Origin: Cyanobacteriota bacterium
GTDB taxonomy: Bacteria > Cyanobacteriota > Cyanobacteriia > Phormidesmidales > Phormidesmidaceae
Length of the DNA: 9,536 nt
NCBI GenBank assembly: GCA_027483425.1
Contig: JAIXUR010000328.1
Span: 1 to 9,536 of the forward strand
Direction: 5' to 3'
Every line of letters starts with the position of its first letter. Position 1 is the stretch's first letter. A model generated the notes under the pieces. The model had not been told where the DNA came from, ran no database searches, and saw only the letters and a list, made by a program, of their open reading frames with translations. Shown here piece after piece: positions 1 to 5,106 of the stretch. The position numbers and the translations under genes were made by a program.

Positions 1-41
1 GCGATTGGCTCCTGGGATTATTACAAAATTTGCAATATTTG

Positions 42-59
42 TTGACATTACGTTACAGT
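42..59 (+). promoter_or_regulatory. HLR1-like site (putative RpaB box) upstream of hliA-type gene
   Basis: Two imperfect 8-mers, TTGACATT and GTTACAGT, are separated by AC. Each matches 7 of 8 positions of the published HLR1 half-site (G/T)TTACA(T/A)(T/A), with the expected 2-base spacer. HLR1 is bound by the response regulator RpaB and controls high-light genes including hli genes. The site lies 32 bases before the ATG at 92. A less well-spaced pair (ATTACAAA at 20-27 and TTTGCAAT at 29-36) lies just upstream. I could not assign a convincing -10. The match was read by eye and binding is inferred. Confidence 0.55.
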
Positions 60-91
60 CATGTCAACGAAATATTCTGGAGAACCCGGCT

Positions 92-304
92 ATGGCCACT
101 GGCGGATACACCACAGAAGATGGCGGGCGACTCAACATCTACGCCATTGAGCCCAAGGTTTATGTTGACGACAGCCAGCAGTTTGGCTTCAACGAGTACG
201 CCGAGAAATTGAATGGTCGCCTGGCCATGATTGGGTTTGTATCGGCTGTGTTGTTTGAAGCGGTCACCGGCCACGGCATTGTCACCTGGCTTGTCAATCT
301 GTAG
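92..304 (+). CDS. hliA: High-light-inducible protein, HliA/HliB type (70 aa)
   Basis: This is a one-helix CAB-like thylakoid protein that binds chlorophyll and carotenoid and protects photosystem II assembly intermediates; HliA/HliB associate with CP47. The Chl-binding signature is EKLNGRLAMIGF (residues 38-49; E38, N41 and R43 are the expected ligand or ion-pair residues). One membrane helix spans about 44-66. The N-terminal stretch containing RLNIYAIEPKVYVD and the TGHGIVTWL tail match HliA/HliB of Synechocystis, which are also 70 aa as I recall. An in-frame ATG at 5 would add 29 residues unlike the family. The ATG at 92 has GGAG at 79-82 and the right length, so I chose it. An HLR1-like box lies upstream, and an HliC-type gene follows 159 bases downstream on the same strand. 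The A-versus-B assignment cannot be made from the sequence. Confidence 0.93.
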   Translation: MATGGYTTEDGGRLNIYAIEPKVYVDDSQQFGFNEYAEKLNGRLAMIGFVSAVLFEAVTGHGIVTWLVNL

Positions 305-403
305 ATGATGGCGACGGCGGTGCCATGGCCCTGCCATTAAGCGGCTTAATTGTATTCATTCAATAAAGTCATCGTTCTCAGACCCACGACTCCAAAAATC
401 CAT

Positions 404-421
404 GTTACGTTAAGTAACAAG
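404..421 (+). promoter_or_regulatory. HLR1-like site upstream of hliC-type gene
   Basis: GTTACGTT and GTAACAAG are separated by AA. They match 7 of 8 and 6 of 8 positions of the HLR1 half-site. The site overlaps a small dyad, GTTAC-GTTAA-GTAAC (404-418). A plausible -10, TATACA, lies at 441-446, which would put this box over the -35 region and fits repression by RpaB in low light (inference). The site shares TTACGTTA with the upstream region of the first hli gene (48-55 and 405-412). Confidence 0.45.
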
Positions 422-463
422 AGATTGATTTCTGCCCCTCTATACACACGGGAAACATTTGTC

Positions 464-607
464 ATGGAAAGCAACGACAACAAGTTTGGTTTTGTATCCT
501 TCGCTGAAACCTGGAACGGTCGTCTGGCTATGCTGGGCTTCGTGATTGGTGTCGCTACCGAATTTCTAACCGGTCAGGGCATTCTGACTCAGATTGGCCT
601 GATGTAG
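464..607 (+). CDS. hliC: High-light-inducible protein, HliC type (47 aa)
   Basis: This is a small one-helix chlorophyll-binding thylakoid protein. The signature ETWNGRLAMLGF spans residues 15-26 (E15, N18, R20), preceded by KFGFVSFA and followed by a helix ending in TGQGIL. Length and layout match HliC/ScpB of Synechocystis (47 aa, NxKFGFxxFAExWNGR), as I recall it. HliC forms heterodimers with HliA/HliB and HliD in photosystem II repair and assembly, so the HliA/B-type gene upstream makes functional sense. The longer in-frame start at 350 would add 38 unrelated residues. The ATG at 464 has GGGAA at 450-454 and is preferred. A strong terminator follows 36 bases after the stop. Confidence 0.9.
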   Translation: MESNDNKFGFVSFAETWNGRLAMLGFVIGVATEFLTGQGILTQIGLM

Positions 608-643
608 ATTGACCATCGGCTGCCAGCTGATATATGAGCTGCT

Positions 644-680
644 AAAAAGGGGGGAGTGAACCATTCACTCCCCCCTTTTT
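644..680. terminator. Bidirectional terminator between hliC and frp
   Basis: A perfect 17-bp stem (AAAAAGGGGGGAGTGAA at 644-660 pairing with 664-680) has a 3-base loop CCA. The right arm ends in TTTTT and the left arm begins AAAAA, so the hairpin has a terminal U-tract on either strand. It lies between the converging hliC (+) and frp (-) genes and can end both transcripts. Confidence 0.92.
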
Positions 681-721
681 GTATCTACTACAGCAGCGTC
701 TAAGCGATCGACAGCGATCGA

Positions 722-1054
722 CTACATTATGCGGGTCAGCGCTGCTATTTTTGACAGCTTAGGGGTATCGAGCCCCTCTAGATCGCTGAGGCTGAGCCAG
801 CCTTCTTTAACCAGGTCAGCAAACACAAACAGGAGGGCCGCTTCTCGATCGTCGTATTTGCCATCGAGTTCATGGCGGCGAGCGCTGAGAAAATCATGCA
901 GATGCCAAACATCCTCGGTACCAGCGACCGTACTGGCGCGATCGCGCACCACCTCCACCAAGGCTTGGATTTCTCGTCTATAGGCCTTGTCAAAGGCGGC
1001 CTTGGCTATGGACTGCTCCTGATCTGTCCACTGGAGTTCACTAGTCTGCGTCAT
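722..1054 (-). CDS. frp: Fluorescence recovery protein (FRP), OCP regulator
   Basis: FRP binds the C-terminal domain of photoactivated OCP, speeds its return from the red to the orange form and helps detach it from the phycobilisome. The 110-aa product has the family core EDVWHLHDFLSARRHELDGK at about residues 47-66, followed by YDDR. Residues known to matter in Synechocystis FRP (W50, H53, D54, R60) fall at the same numbers here. The rest, including AFDKAYRREIQALV and LLFVFADLVKEGWL, also follows the family as I know it. The ATG at 1054 gives the usual length; no clear Shine-Dalgarno sequence is visible. The gene lies downstream of ocp on the same strand but behind a terminator, so it probably has its own promoter. 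Its 3' end converges on the hli pair. Confidence 0.95.
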   Translation of the reverse strand: MTQTSELQWTDQEQSIAKAAFDKAYRREIQALVEVVRDRASTVAGTEDVWHLHDFLSARRHELDGKYDDREAALLFVFADLVKEGWLSLSDLEGLDTPKLSKIAALTRIM

Positions 1055-1223
1055 TTAGTATTTTGAAAAAAGAGGATAGAAAACTACGACAGATTGCTCC
1101 CTAGAGCATTACGACGCCCTACCGCAGTCTTCAAAACAATGGAGACTGCGTAAACGCCATAGAGCTAACCCTCAACGGTGATCAGCCCTTGGCCCTAGGA
1201 ACCTGGCTCATGTACATATATCT

Positions 1224-1253
1224 ATATTAAGGATGTATTACATTTTTTTGCAA
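1224..1253 (-). promoter_or_regulatory. Candidate sigma70-type promoter for frp
   Basis: On the - strand, TTGCAA (1253-1248) is followed after 18 bases by TAATAT (1229-1224). This is the best -35/-10-like pair between the ocp terminator and frp. It predicts a leader of about 160 bases. The region is AT-rich, so a chance match is possible. Confidence 0.3.
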
Positions 1254-1266
1254 CCTCTCATAAATC

Positions 1267-1296
1267 AAAAAGCGCCCCCAATCGAGGGCGCTTTTG
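1267..1296 (-). terminator. Rho-independent terminator of ocp
   Basis: AAAAGCGCCC (1268-1277) pairs with GGGCGCTTTT (1286-1295) around an 8-base loop. Read on the - strand the hairpin ends in TTTTT. It begins about 32 bases after the ocp stop and separates ocp from frp. Confidence 0.88.
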
Positions 1297-1327
1297 AGGT
1301 TGAACTGATTACGGCAATCCTCAATCC

Positions 1328-2287
1328 TTAGCGCGAGAGGTTCAAGAGTTCCTTCGGTGAGGCGAGCAGATCGATGGCAACAAAGAAAATCTTGCCATCG
1401 GGGTTGAGCAAAAAGCGCCAGGAAATATTCATGCCAACCCCAGCTCCAAACCAGGGCGTTTGCACTTTGCCAGTCACCTTGATCTGGGTAAAGCCATCAT
1501 CGGCGGGCTCAGCCACACCCCGTTCTGGAATTAAGGTGAGGTTTTGGCAATCTTCTTGGAAGAACCGCAGCACATTGGCCTTGCCCACAATCGGACGTTG
1601 AAACGGTGGCTGCAGCGCTCCATCGGGGGTAAACAGCTCAATCAACGCATCGAAATCGTTGGCGTTGAGGTTGTCCATGTAGGAGAGCACCGTGGGGTTT
1701 GTGACGCCCTCAATGGTGACCTGACGGCGCTGAGCGGTGTCTTGGGGAAGCACTATGGGCTCGGCCACGCGGGTGTAAGACCCCATCTGTTTGGGGTCAA
1801 AACCCATGTCGACGACAGAATTGCGCAGCACGGTAATTTGCTGGCCAGACTCTAGGTTACGGATCGATTGCAGCACGGCCGAGGCATTGGCCGACAGCTT
1901 GTACCCTTCGGGAATGGGGGCAACGAAGCCTTCCTCCATCCATTGCCCAAGCTTGTACCAGAACCCCAGCTTGATGTTAGGCGACCAAGTAGAGTAGGTA
2001 CGGCCAATGGGGGTGTCGGCCCGGTTGGCCAGGTCACACATGACCTGAGACTGCGCTGGGAACGACATGGCTCGAATGTCGTTCATGGTGGCCTCGGCAA
2101 ACTGCATGCTGGCGGCTCCTGGTGCCGCGATGGTGATGCCTTTACCCATCTCTAGGTAGGCAAACCAGATCAGCGCCAGCTGATCTTCGGCATTGAGTTG
2201 AGTAAAGCGAGCAATGGTGGCAGGGACGGCGTCCGCAGTGAGGGTACTGGGGAAAATATTCCGGGCTGAATCGAGTGTGAAGGGCAT
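1328..2287 (-). CDS. ocp: Orange carotenoid protein (OCP1-like)
   Basis: This soluble blue-light sensor carries a ketocarotenoid; when activated it binds the phycobilisome and dissipates energy as heat. The 319-aa protein has the all-helical carotenoid-binding N-terminal domain (about 1-165, with W41, Y44, W101, W110 and R155), a linker (about 166-186) and an NTF2-like C-terminal domain (about 190-319, with Y203 and W290 corresponding to Y201 and W288 of Synechocystis OCP). Recalled against Synechocystis OCP, the linker is two residues longer, and the partner of the R155 salt bridge (E244) appears as D246. The start MPFTLDSARNIFP fits the family and has GGAAG 6 bases upstream; the in-frame ATG at 2353 would add 22 unrelated residues. 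The nearby frp supports OCP1. Carotenoid synthesis genes are not in the window. Confidence 0.97.
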   Translation of the reverse strand: MPFTLDSARNIFPSTLTADAVPATIARFTQLNAEDQLALIWFAYLEMGKGITIAAPGAASMQFAEATMNDIRAMSFPAQSQVMCDLANRADTPIGRTYSTWSPNIKLGFWYKLGQWMEEGFVAPIPEGYKLSANASAVLQSIRNLESGQQITVLRNSVVDMGFDPKQMGSYTRVAEPIVLPQDTAQRRQVTIEGVTNPTVLSYMDNLNANDFDALIELFTPDGALQPPFQRPIVGKANVLRFFQEDCQNLTLIPERGVAEPADDGFTQIKVTGKVQTPWFGAGVGMNISWRFLLNPDGKIFFVAIDLLASPKELLNLSR

Positions 2288-2355
2288 AGATGACTTCCTT
2301 TGGGAGTTTTTAAGAGCGTGGCAATAAGATCGAGGCGTTTCTTTTGTGATCAAAG

Positions 2356-2370
2356 CTTGACTATGTCAAG
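2356..2370. promoter_or_regulatory. Perfect dyad upstream of ocp, possible operator
   Basis: CTTGAC-TAT-GTCAAG is a perfect inverted repeat with 6-base arms, 68 bases before the ocp start. Its - strand contains TTGACA, a consensus -35, although no good -10 follows at 16-18 bases. It may be a regulator site or part of the ocp promoter; function is inferred from position and symmetry only. Confidence 0.35.
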
Positions 2371-2456
2371 ATTCAGTTTAAGCAAGAACGGGATCGGTTG
2401 CCAAAAAAAAATAGACGGGCGATCGCACCAAAAATCTCCTTATTTTGAGCCCATAT

Positions 2457-2475
2457 GGGGAGGGGAGGGATAGGG
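2457..2475 (+). other. G-quadruplex-type motif
   Basis: Four G-runs (GGGG, GGGG, GGG, GGG) are separated by loops of 1, 1 and 3 bases, which fits the canonical intramolecular G4 pattern. A further GGGG lies at 2481-2484. The motif sits about 170 bases upstream of ocp and 200 bases upstream of nfu. Folding in the cell is inference. Confidence 0.5.
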
Positions 2476-2634
2476 ACAGTGGGGAGGCCACCGCTGTCGA
2501 GAAGCTCGGAATCGATCCCAACGGCTGTCTAGGGCTACGGGGGATGAGGGTATGGAGCCGCCGTTTGGCCCTACCCTGGGCCTCGATCTATGCAAACGAT
2601 GTCATCTAGCGCTGTGATTTAGGCGCAAACTCCC

Positions 2635-2640
2635 TAGAAT
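2635..2640 (+). promoter_or_regulatory. Candidate -10 element for nfu
   Basis: TAGAAT matches 5 of 6 bases of TATAAT and would give a leader of about 32 bases. No convincing -35 is visible at the normal distance. Confidence 0.35.
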
Positions 2641-2678
2641 GGGAATAGTCCACCTAATTATTTTGGCAGGCACACCCT

Positions 2679-2918
2679 ATGGCAACCCTTGCACTTACTG
2701 CCCCCAACGTCGAGCAGGTTCTAGACGAGCTGCGCCCCTACCTACTCGCTGACGGCGGCAACGTAGAGCTAGTCGAAATCGACGGCCCCGTGGTCAAGCT
2801 CCGCCTCCAGGGGGCCTGCGGCTCTTGCCCCAGCTCCGCCATGACCCTGCGCATGGGCATTGAGCGGCGGCTGCGGGAGTTTATTCCTGAAATCGCTGAG
2901 ATTGAACAGGTCTTTTAA
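2679..2918 (+). CDS. nfu: NifU C-terminal-domain protein (Nfu-type Fe-S cluster scaffold)
   Basis: This small soluble scaffold binds a labile Fe-S cluster and passes it to target proteins; in cyanobacteria and plastids such proteins help supply photosystem I and ferredoxins. The 79-aa protein is the whole single-domain form. It has VLDELRPYLLADGGNVELVEIDG at about 14-36, then the cluster-binding C-x-x-C in GACGSCPSS (C47 and C50), then the MTLRMGIERRLREFIPEI helix. Length is typical of the stand-alone cyanobacterial form. Only a weak purine-rich stretch precedes the ATG. serS follows about 165 bases downstream, beyond a hairpin, so the two may not form an operon. Confidence 0.95.
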   Translation: MATLALTAPNVEQVLDELRPYLLADGGNVELVEIDGPVVKLRLQGACGSCPSSAMTLRMGIERRLREFIPEIAEIEQVF

Positions 2919-2936
2919 GAAGATACCCCCAGGTAG

Positions 2937-2955
2937 GGGCGCAGCGCCTGCGCCC
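2937..2955. repeat. GC-rich hairpin, likely dispersed intergenic repeat or weak terminator
   Basis: GGGCGCAG pairs with CTGCGCCC around a CGC loop, 18 bases after the nfu stop. The T-tract is poor (TT only). Similar GTAGGGGCGCA-type hairpins are common dispersed intergenic elements in filamentous cyanobacteria (general recollection), so this may be a repeat copy that also ends nfu transcription. Confidence 0.45.
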
Positions 2956-3084
2956 TTCAGAAGCAGCAAAATTCCTCAGTCACCTACCCGTCGCCCTCCC
3001 CCAGGCGTTCTGCATTTGCTGATATCCTGTTCTATTGGCGCGGGTTGACCCCGCTGCCTCAGGGCCAGATTGGAGAAAATTGCT

Positions 3085-4362
3085 GTGCTGGATCTAAAGC
3101 AAATACGAGAACAGCCGGAGCGGGTGCAGGCCGCTTTGGGGAAGCGGGGTGAGTATGACCTAGCGCCCCTGATTGAGCTTGATCAGCAGCAGCGCCAGCT
3201 AGAGACGGTGCGATCGCAGCTCCAGGCCCGTAGCAACGAAATCGGTAAGCAGGTGGGTCAAACCATCAAGGCTGGGGCCGCCCCCAATGGGCCAGAAATT
3301 ACCGCTCTCAAGGCCGAGGGCAACCAGGTGAAGGCCGAGCTGCAAACCCTAGAGCCCCAGGAGCGGGAGATCAAAGCGCAAATCGACGAGATTTTGCTGG
3401 CCCTGCCCAACCTGCCCAGCGACTCGACCCCGGTCGGGGCCAATGAAACCGAAAATGTAGAGGTGCGTCGCTGGGGTGACGAGTATCTGCCGCAGCAACC
3501 CACCAAACCCCACTGGGAAATCGGCGAAACCCTGGGCATTCTCGACTTTAAGCGAGCCGCCGAAAAGATCGCCCAAAGCCGCTTTGTGGTGCTGATGGGG
3601 GCCGGGGCGGCCCTGGAGCGGGCGTTGATTTCCTTTATGCTCGATCGCCATACTAAGGCGGGCTATGTTGAAGTCATTCCCCCGTTCTTGGTCAATTCTG
3701 CGGCGCTGACCGCGGCGGGCCAGTTGCCCAAGTTTGCCGAAGAAAGCTTTCAGTGCCGTAACGATGACCTGTGGCTCACCCCCACCGCCGAGGTGCCCCT
3801 CACCAACCTGCACCGCGACGAAATTCTCACCGCCGACCAGCTCCCGATCCGCTACTGTGCCTACACCCCCTGCTTTCGCCGGGAGGCCGGCAGCTACGGC
3901 AAAGATACTCGGGGCCTGATTCGCCTCCACCAGTTCCACAAGGTGGAAATGTACAAGTTCGTCCACCCCGACACCTCCTTCGATGAGCTAGAGGCTCTGG
4001 TCAACGATGCCGAAGACATTCTGCAACAGCTTAAACTACCCTACCGGGTGCTGGCCCTATGCACCGGCGACCTGGGCTTCGCGAGCTGCAAAACCTACGA
4101 CCTAGAGGTGTGGATGCCCTCCTCTGAAACCTATCGGGAGATCTCCAGCTGCTCAAACTGTCTCGACTTCCAGGCCCGCCGCGCCAATGTGCGGTTTAAA
4201 TCCGCCGGTCAAAAGGGCACTCAGTACCTGCACACCCTCAACGGGTCGGGGCTGGCCATTGGCCGCACCATGGCCGCCATTCTCGAAAACTACCAGGAAG
4301 CCAATGGGGCGGTGCGCGTACCGGAGGTGCTGCAACCCTACCTGGGTCGCGAGTACCTGTAG
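3085..4362 (+). CDS. serS: Seryl-tRNA synthetase
   Basis: This cytoplasmic class II aminoacyl-tRNA synthetase charges tRNA-Ser (and tRNA-Sec where present). The 425-aa product has an N-terminal long coiled-coil arm (about 25-110) that contacts the tRNA variable arm. The catalytic core follows, with motif 1 around GYVEVIPPFLV (about 193-203), the serine-site TAEVPL (234-239), motif 2 beginning FRREAGSYGKDTRGLIR (about 264-280) and motif 3 NGSGLAIGRTMAAILENYQ (386-404). A TTG at 3070 would also open this frame, but the GTG at 3085 gives the usual start (M)LDLKQIRE and has GGAG at 3072-3075 with a 9-base spacer, so I chose GTG. It lies between nfu and the DUF3038 gene on the same strand. No strong terminator was seen after it. 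Confidence 0.97.
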   Translation: MLDLKQIREQPERVQAALGKRGEYDLAPLIELDQQQRQLETVRSQLQARSNEIGKQVGQTIKAGAAPNGPEITALKAEGNQVKAELQTLEPQEREIKAQIDEILLALPNLPSDSTPVGANETENVEVRRWGDEYLPQQPTKPHWEIGETLGILDFKRAAEKIAQSRFVVLMGAGAALERALISFMLDRHTKAGYVEVIPPFLVNSAALTAAGQLPKFAEESFQCRNDDLWLTPTAEVPLTNLHRDEILTADQLPIRYCAYTPCFRREAGSYGKDTRGLIRLHQFHKVEMYKFVHPDTSFDELEALVNDAEDILQQLKLPYRVLALCTGDLGFASCKTYDLEVWMPSSETYREISSCSNCLDFQARRANVRFKSAGQKGTQYLHTLNGSGLAIGRTMAAILENYQEANGAVRVPEVLQPYLGREYL

Positions 4363-4472
4363 CCCGCTGCGCCCTCGTTGGGTGGACCGATTCTCCCCGG
4401 CACCCGTTTCAAGAACTGCAACCCCCGTGCCACAATTAGCCCAATCCCTTACGTTAGGAACAGGGCAGCCCG

Positions 4473-5045
4473 GTGGACCCGTCTTCCCTCAGTGAGCAAA
4501 ACCTAGCCCAGCCCGAGGGGGCATCAACCCCACGGCAGTTGCACAGCATTAAAGCCCAGCTTGACCTGGTGCTGCTGGCCCTAGAAGCCTTGACGGGCCT
4601 AGGGTCTGATGCCATGCTGGCGGCGGCTGAGGGGTTGGGGGTATCGGACTTGCTGAGCGATCGCGTTAATCTCTGGCGGCTGCGGCAGGCCAGCCCCCTG
4701 CGCAAAGGTCAAGGCCGCAAAAAGCTGGACATTGACGAAGGTCGAGCGTTGGTGCTGGTGTGCTGTCAGTTGGCGATCGCCCATCGCGACACCATCCGCC
4801 AGGCCGTGGCGCGGTTGGAAACGACCCTAGCCCAGGGTCAGGCACCCCACCGGGCCGCTCAACTGGGCGACTACCTAGACGCCTTTAGCAACGCCTACCA
4901 AGACCGCATGGAAGCCGACCAAACCGCCACCACCGACGAACTTACCACCCTGGGCCTAAAGCTGCTGGTCGATCTGCTGTTTTACAGTGGCGCGGGGGGC
5001 AGCCGCAAGCTGTGGGTGGCGTTGCTGGATCGGGCGGGGGAGTAG
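4473..5045 (+). CDS. DUF3038 family protein, cyanobacterial, function unknown
   Basis: I assign this to DUF3038, a family confined to cyanobacteria, from the core LDLVLLALEALTGLGSDAML, WRLRQASPLRKGQGRKKLDIDE and LVDLLFYSGAGGSRKLWVALLD, and from the DUF4335 gene directly downstream, a pairing known in cyanobacteria. The 190-aa product appears soluble and mostly helical, with no signal peptide or membrane helix. It has a basic patch near residues 70-86. The start is a GTG at 4473 with AGGG 7 bases upstream; the first 20 residues are low in conservation-like features, so a later start is possible. No enzymatic motif is visible. Confidence 0.8.
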   Translation: MDPSSLSEQNLAQPEGASTPRQLHSIKAQLDLVLLALEALTGLGSDAMLAAAEGLGVSDLLSDRVNLWRLRQASPLRKGQGRKKLDIDEGRALVLVCCQLAIAHRDTIRQAVARLETTLAQGQAPHRAAQLGDYLDAFSNAYQDRMEADQTATTDELTTLGLKLLVDLLFYSGAGGSRKLWVALLDRAGE

Positions 5046-5048
5046 GCC

Positions 5049-5093
5049 ATTTGGGATTTTGGATTTTAGAGTTTGGATTTTGGGTTGGACGAT
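5049..5093 (+). repeat. Degenerate TTTGGAT-type short tandem repeat
   Basis: Between the DUF3038 and DUF4335 genes lie several imperfect copies of a TTTGGATTTT-like 7- to 9-base unit. Short tandem repeats of this kind are frequent between genes of filamentous cyanobacteria (general knowledge). It makes a spacer of about 60 bases inside the probable operon. Confidence 0.6.
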
Positions 5094-5106
5094 TTAGCTG
5101 AGAGTT

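Larger units (their letters stand above)
2288..2678. other. Intergenic region between divergent ocp and nfu
   Basis: This 391-base gap holds both promoter regions and no credible gene. From left to right it contains the ocp leader, the dyad at 2356-2370, a run of nine A at 2403-2411, a HIP1 octamer at 2419-2426, a G-rich tract at 2457-2485 and the nfu promoter side. Nothing recognisable was seen at 2490-2620. Confidence 0.6.

Noticed and set aside
73..78. TATTCT as the -10 of the first hli gene
   Set aside because: It would put the transcription start only about 6 bases before the ATG and downstream of the GGAG, and its distance from TTGACA (42-47) is 25 bases.
5..91. Extending the first Hlip to the ATG at 5 (99 aa)
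   Set aside because: The extra 29 residues do not resemble Hlip N-termini and would overlap the HLR1-like box. The ATG at 92 gives the family length of 70 aa with GGAG upstream.
2288..2353. Extending OCP to the ATG at 2353
   Set aside because: OCP starts MPFTxDSAR. The Shine-Dalgarno sequence GGAAG is correctly placed only for the start at 2287.
3349..3966. 205-codon - strand open frame inside serS
   Set aside because: It is antisense to the catalytic region of a clear serS gene, has no family features, and is explained by the GC-rich codon pattern of the + strand.
2679..4362. nfu and serS as one operon
   Set aside because: There are 166 bases and a GC-rich hairpin between them and no functional link, so joint transcription cannot be claimed from the sequence.
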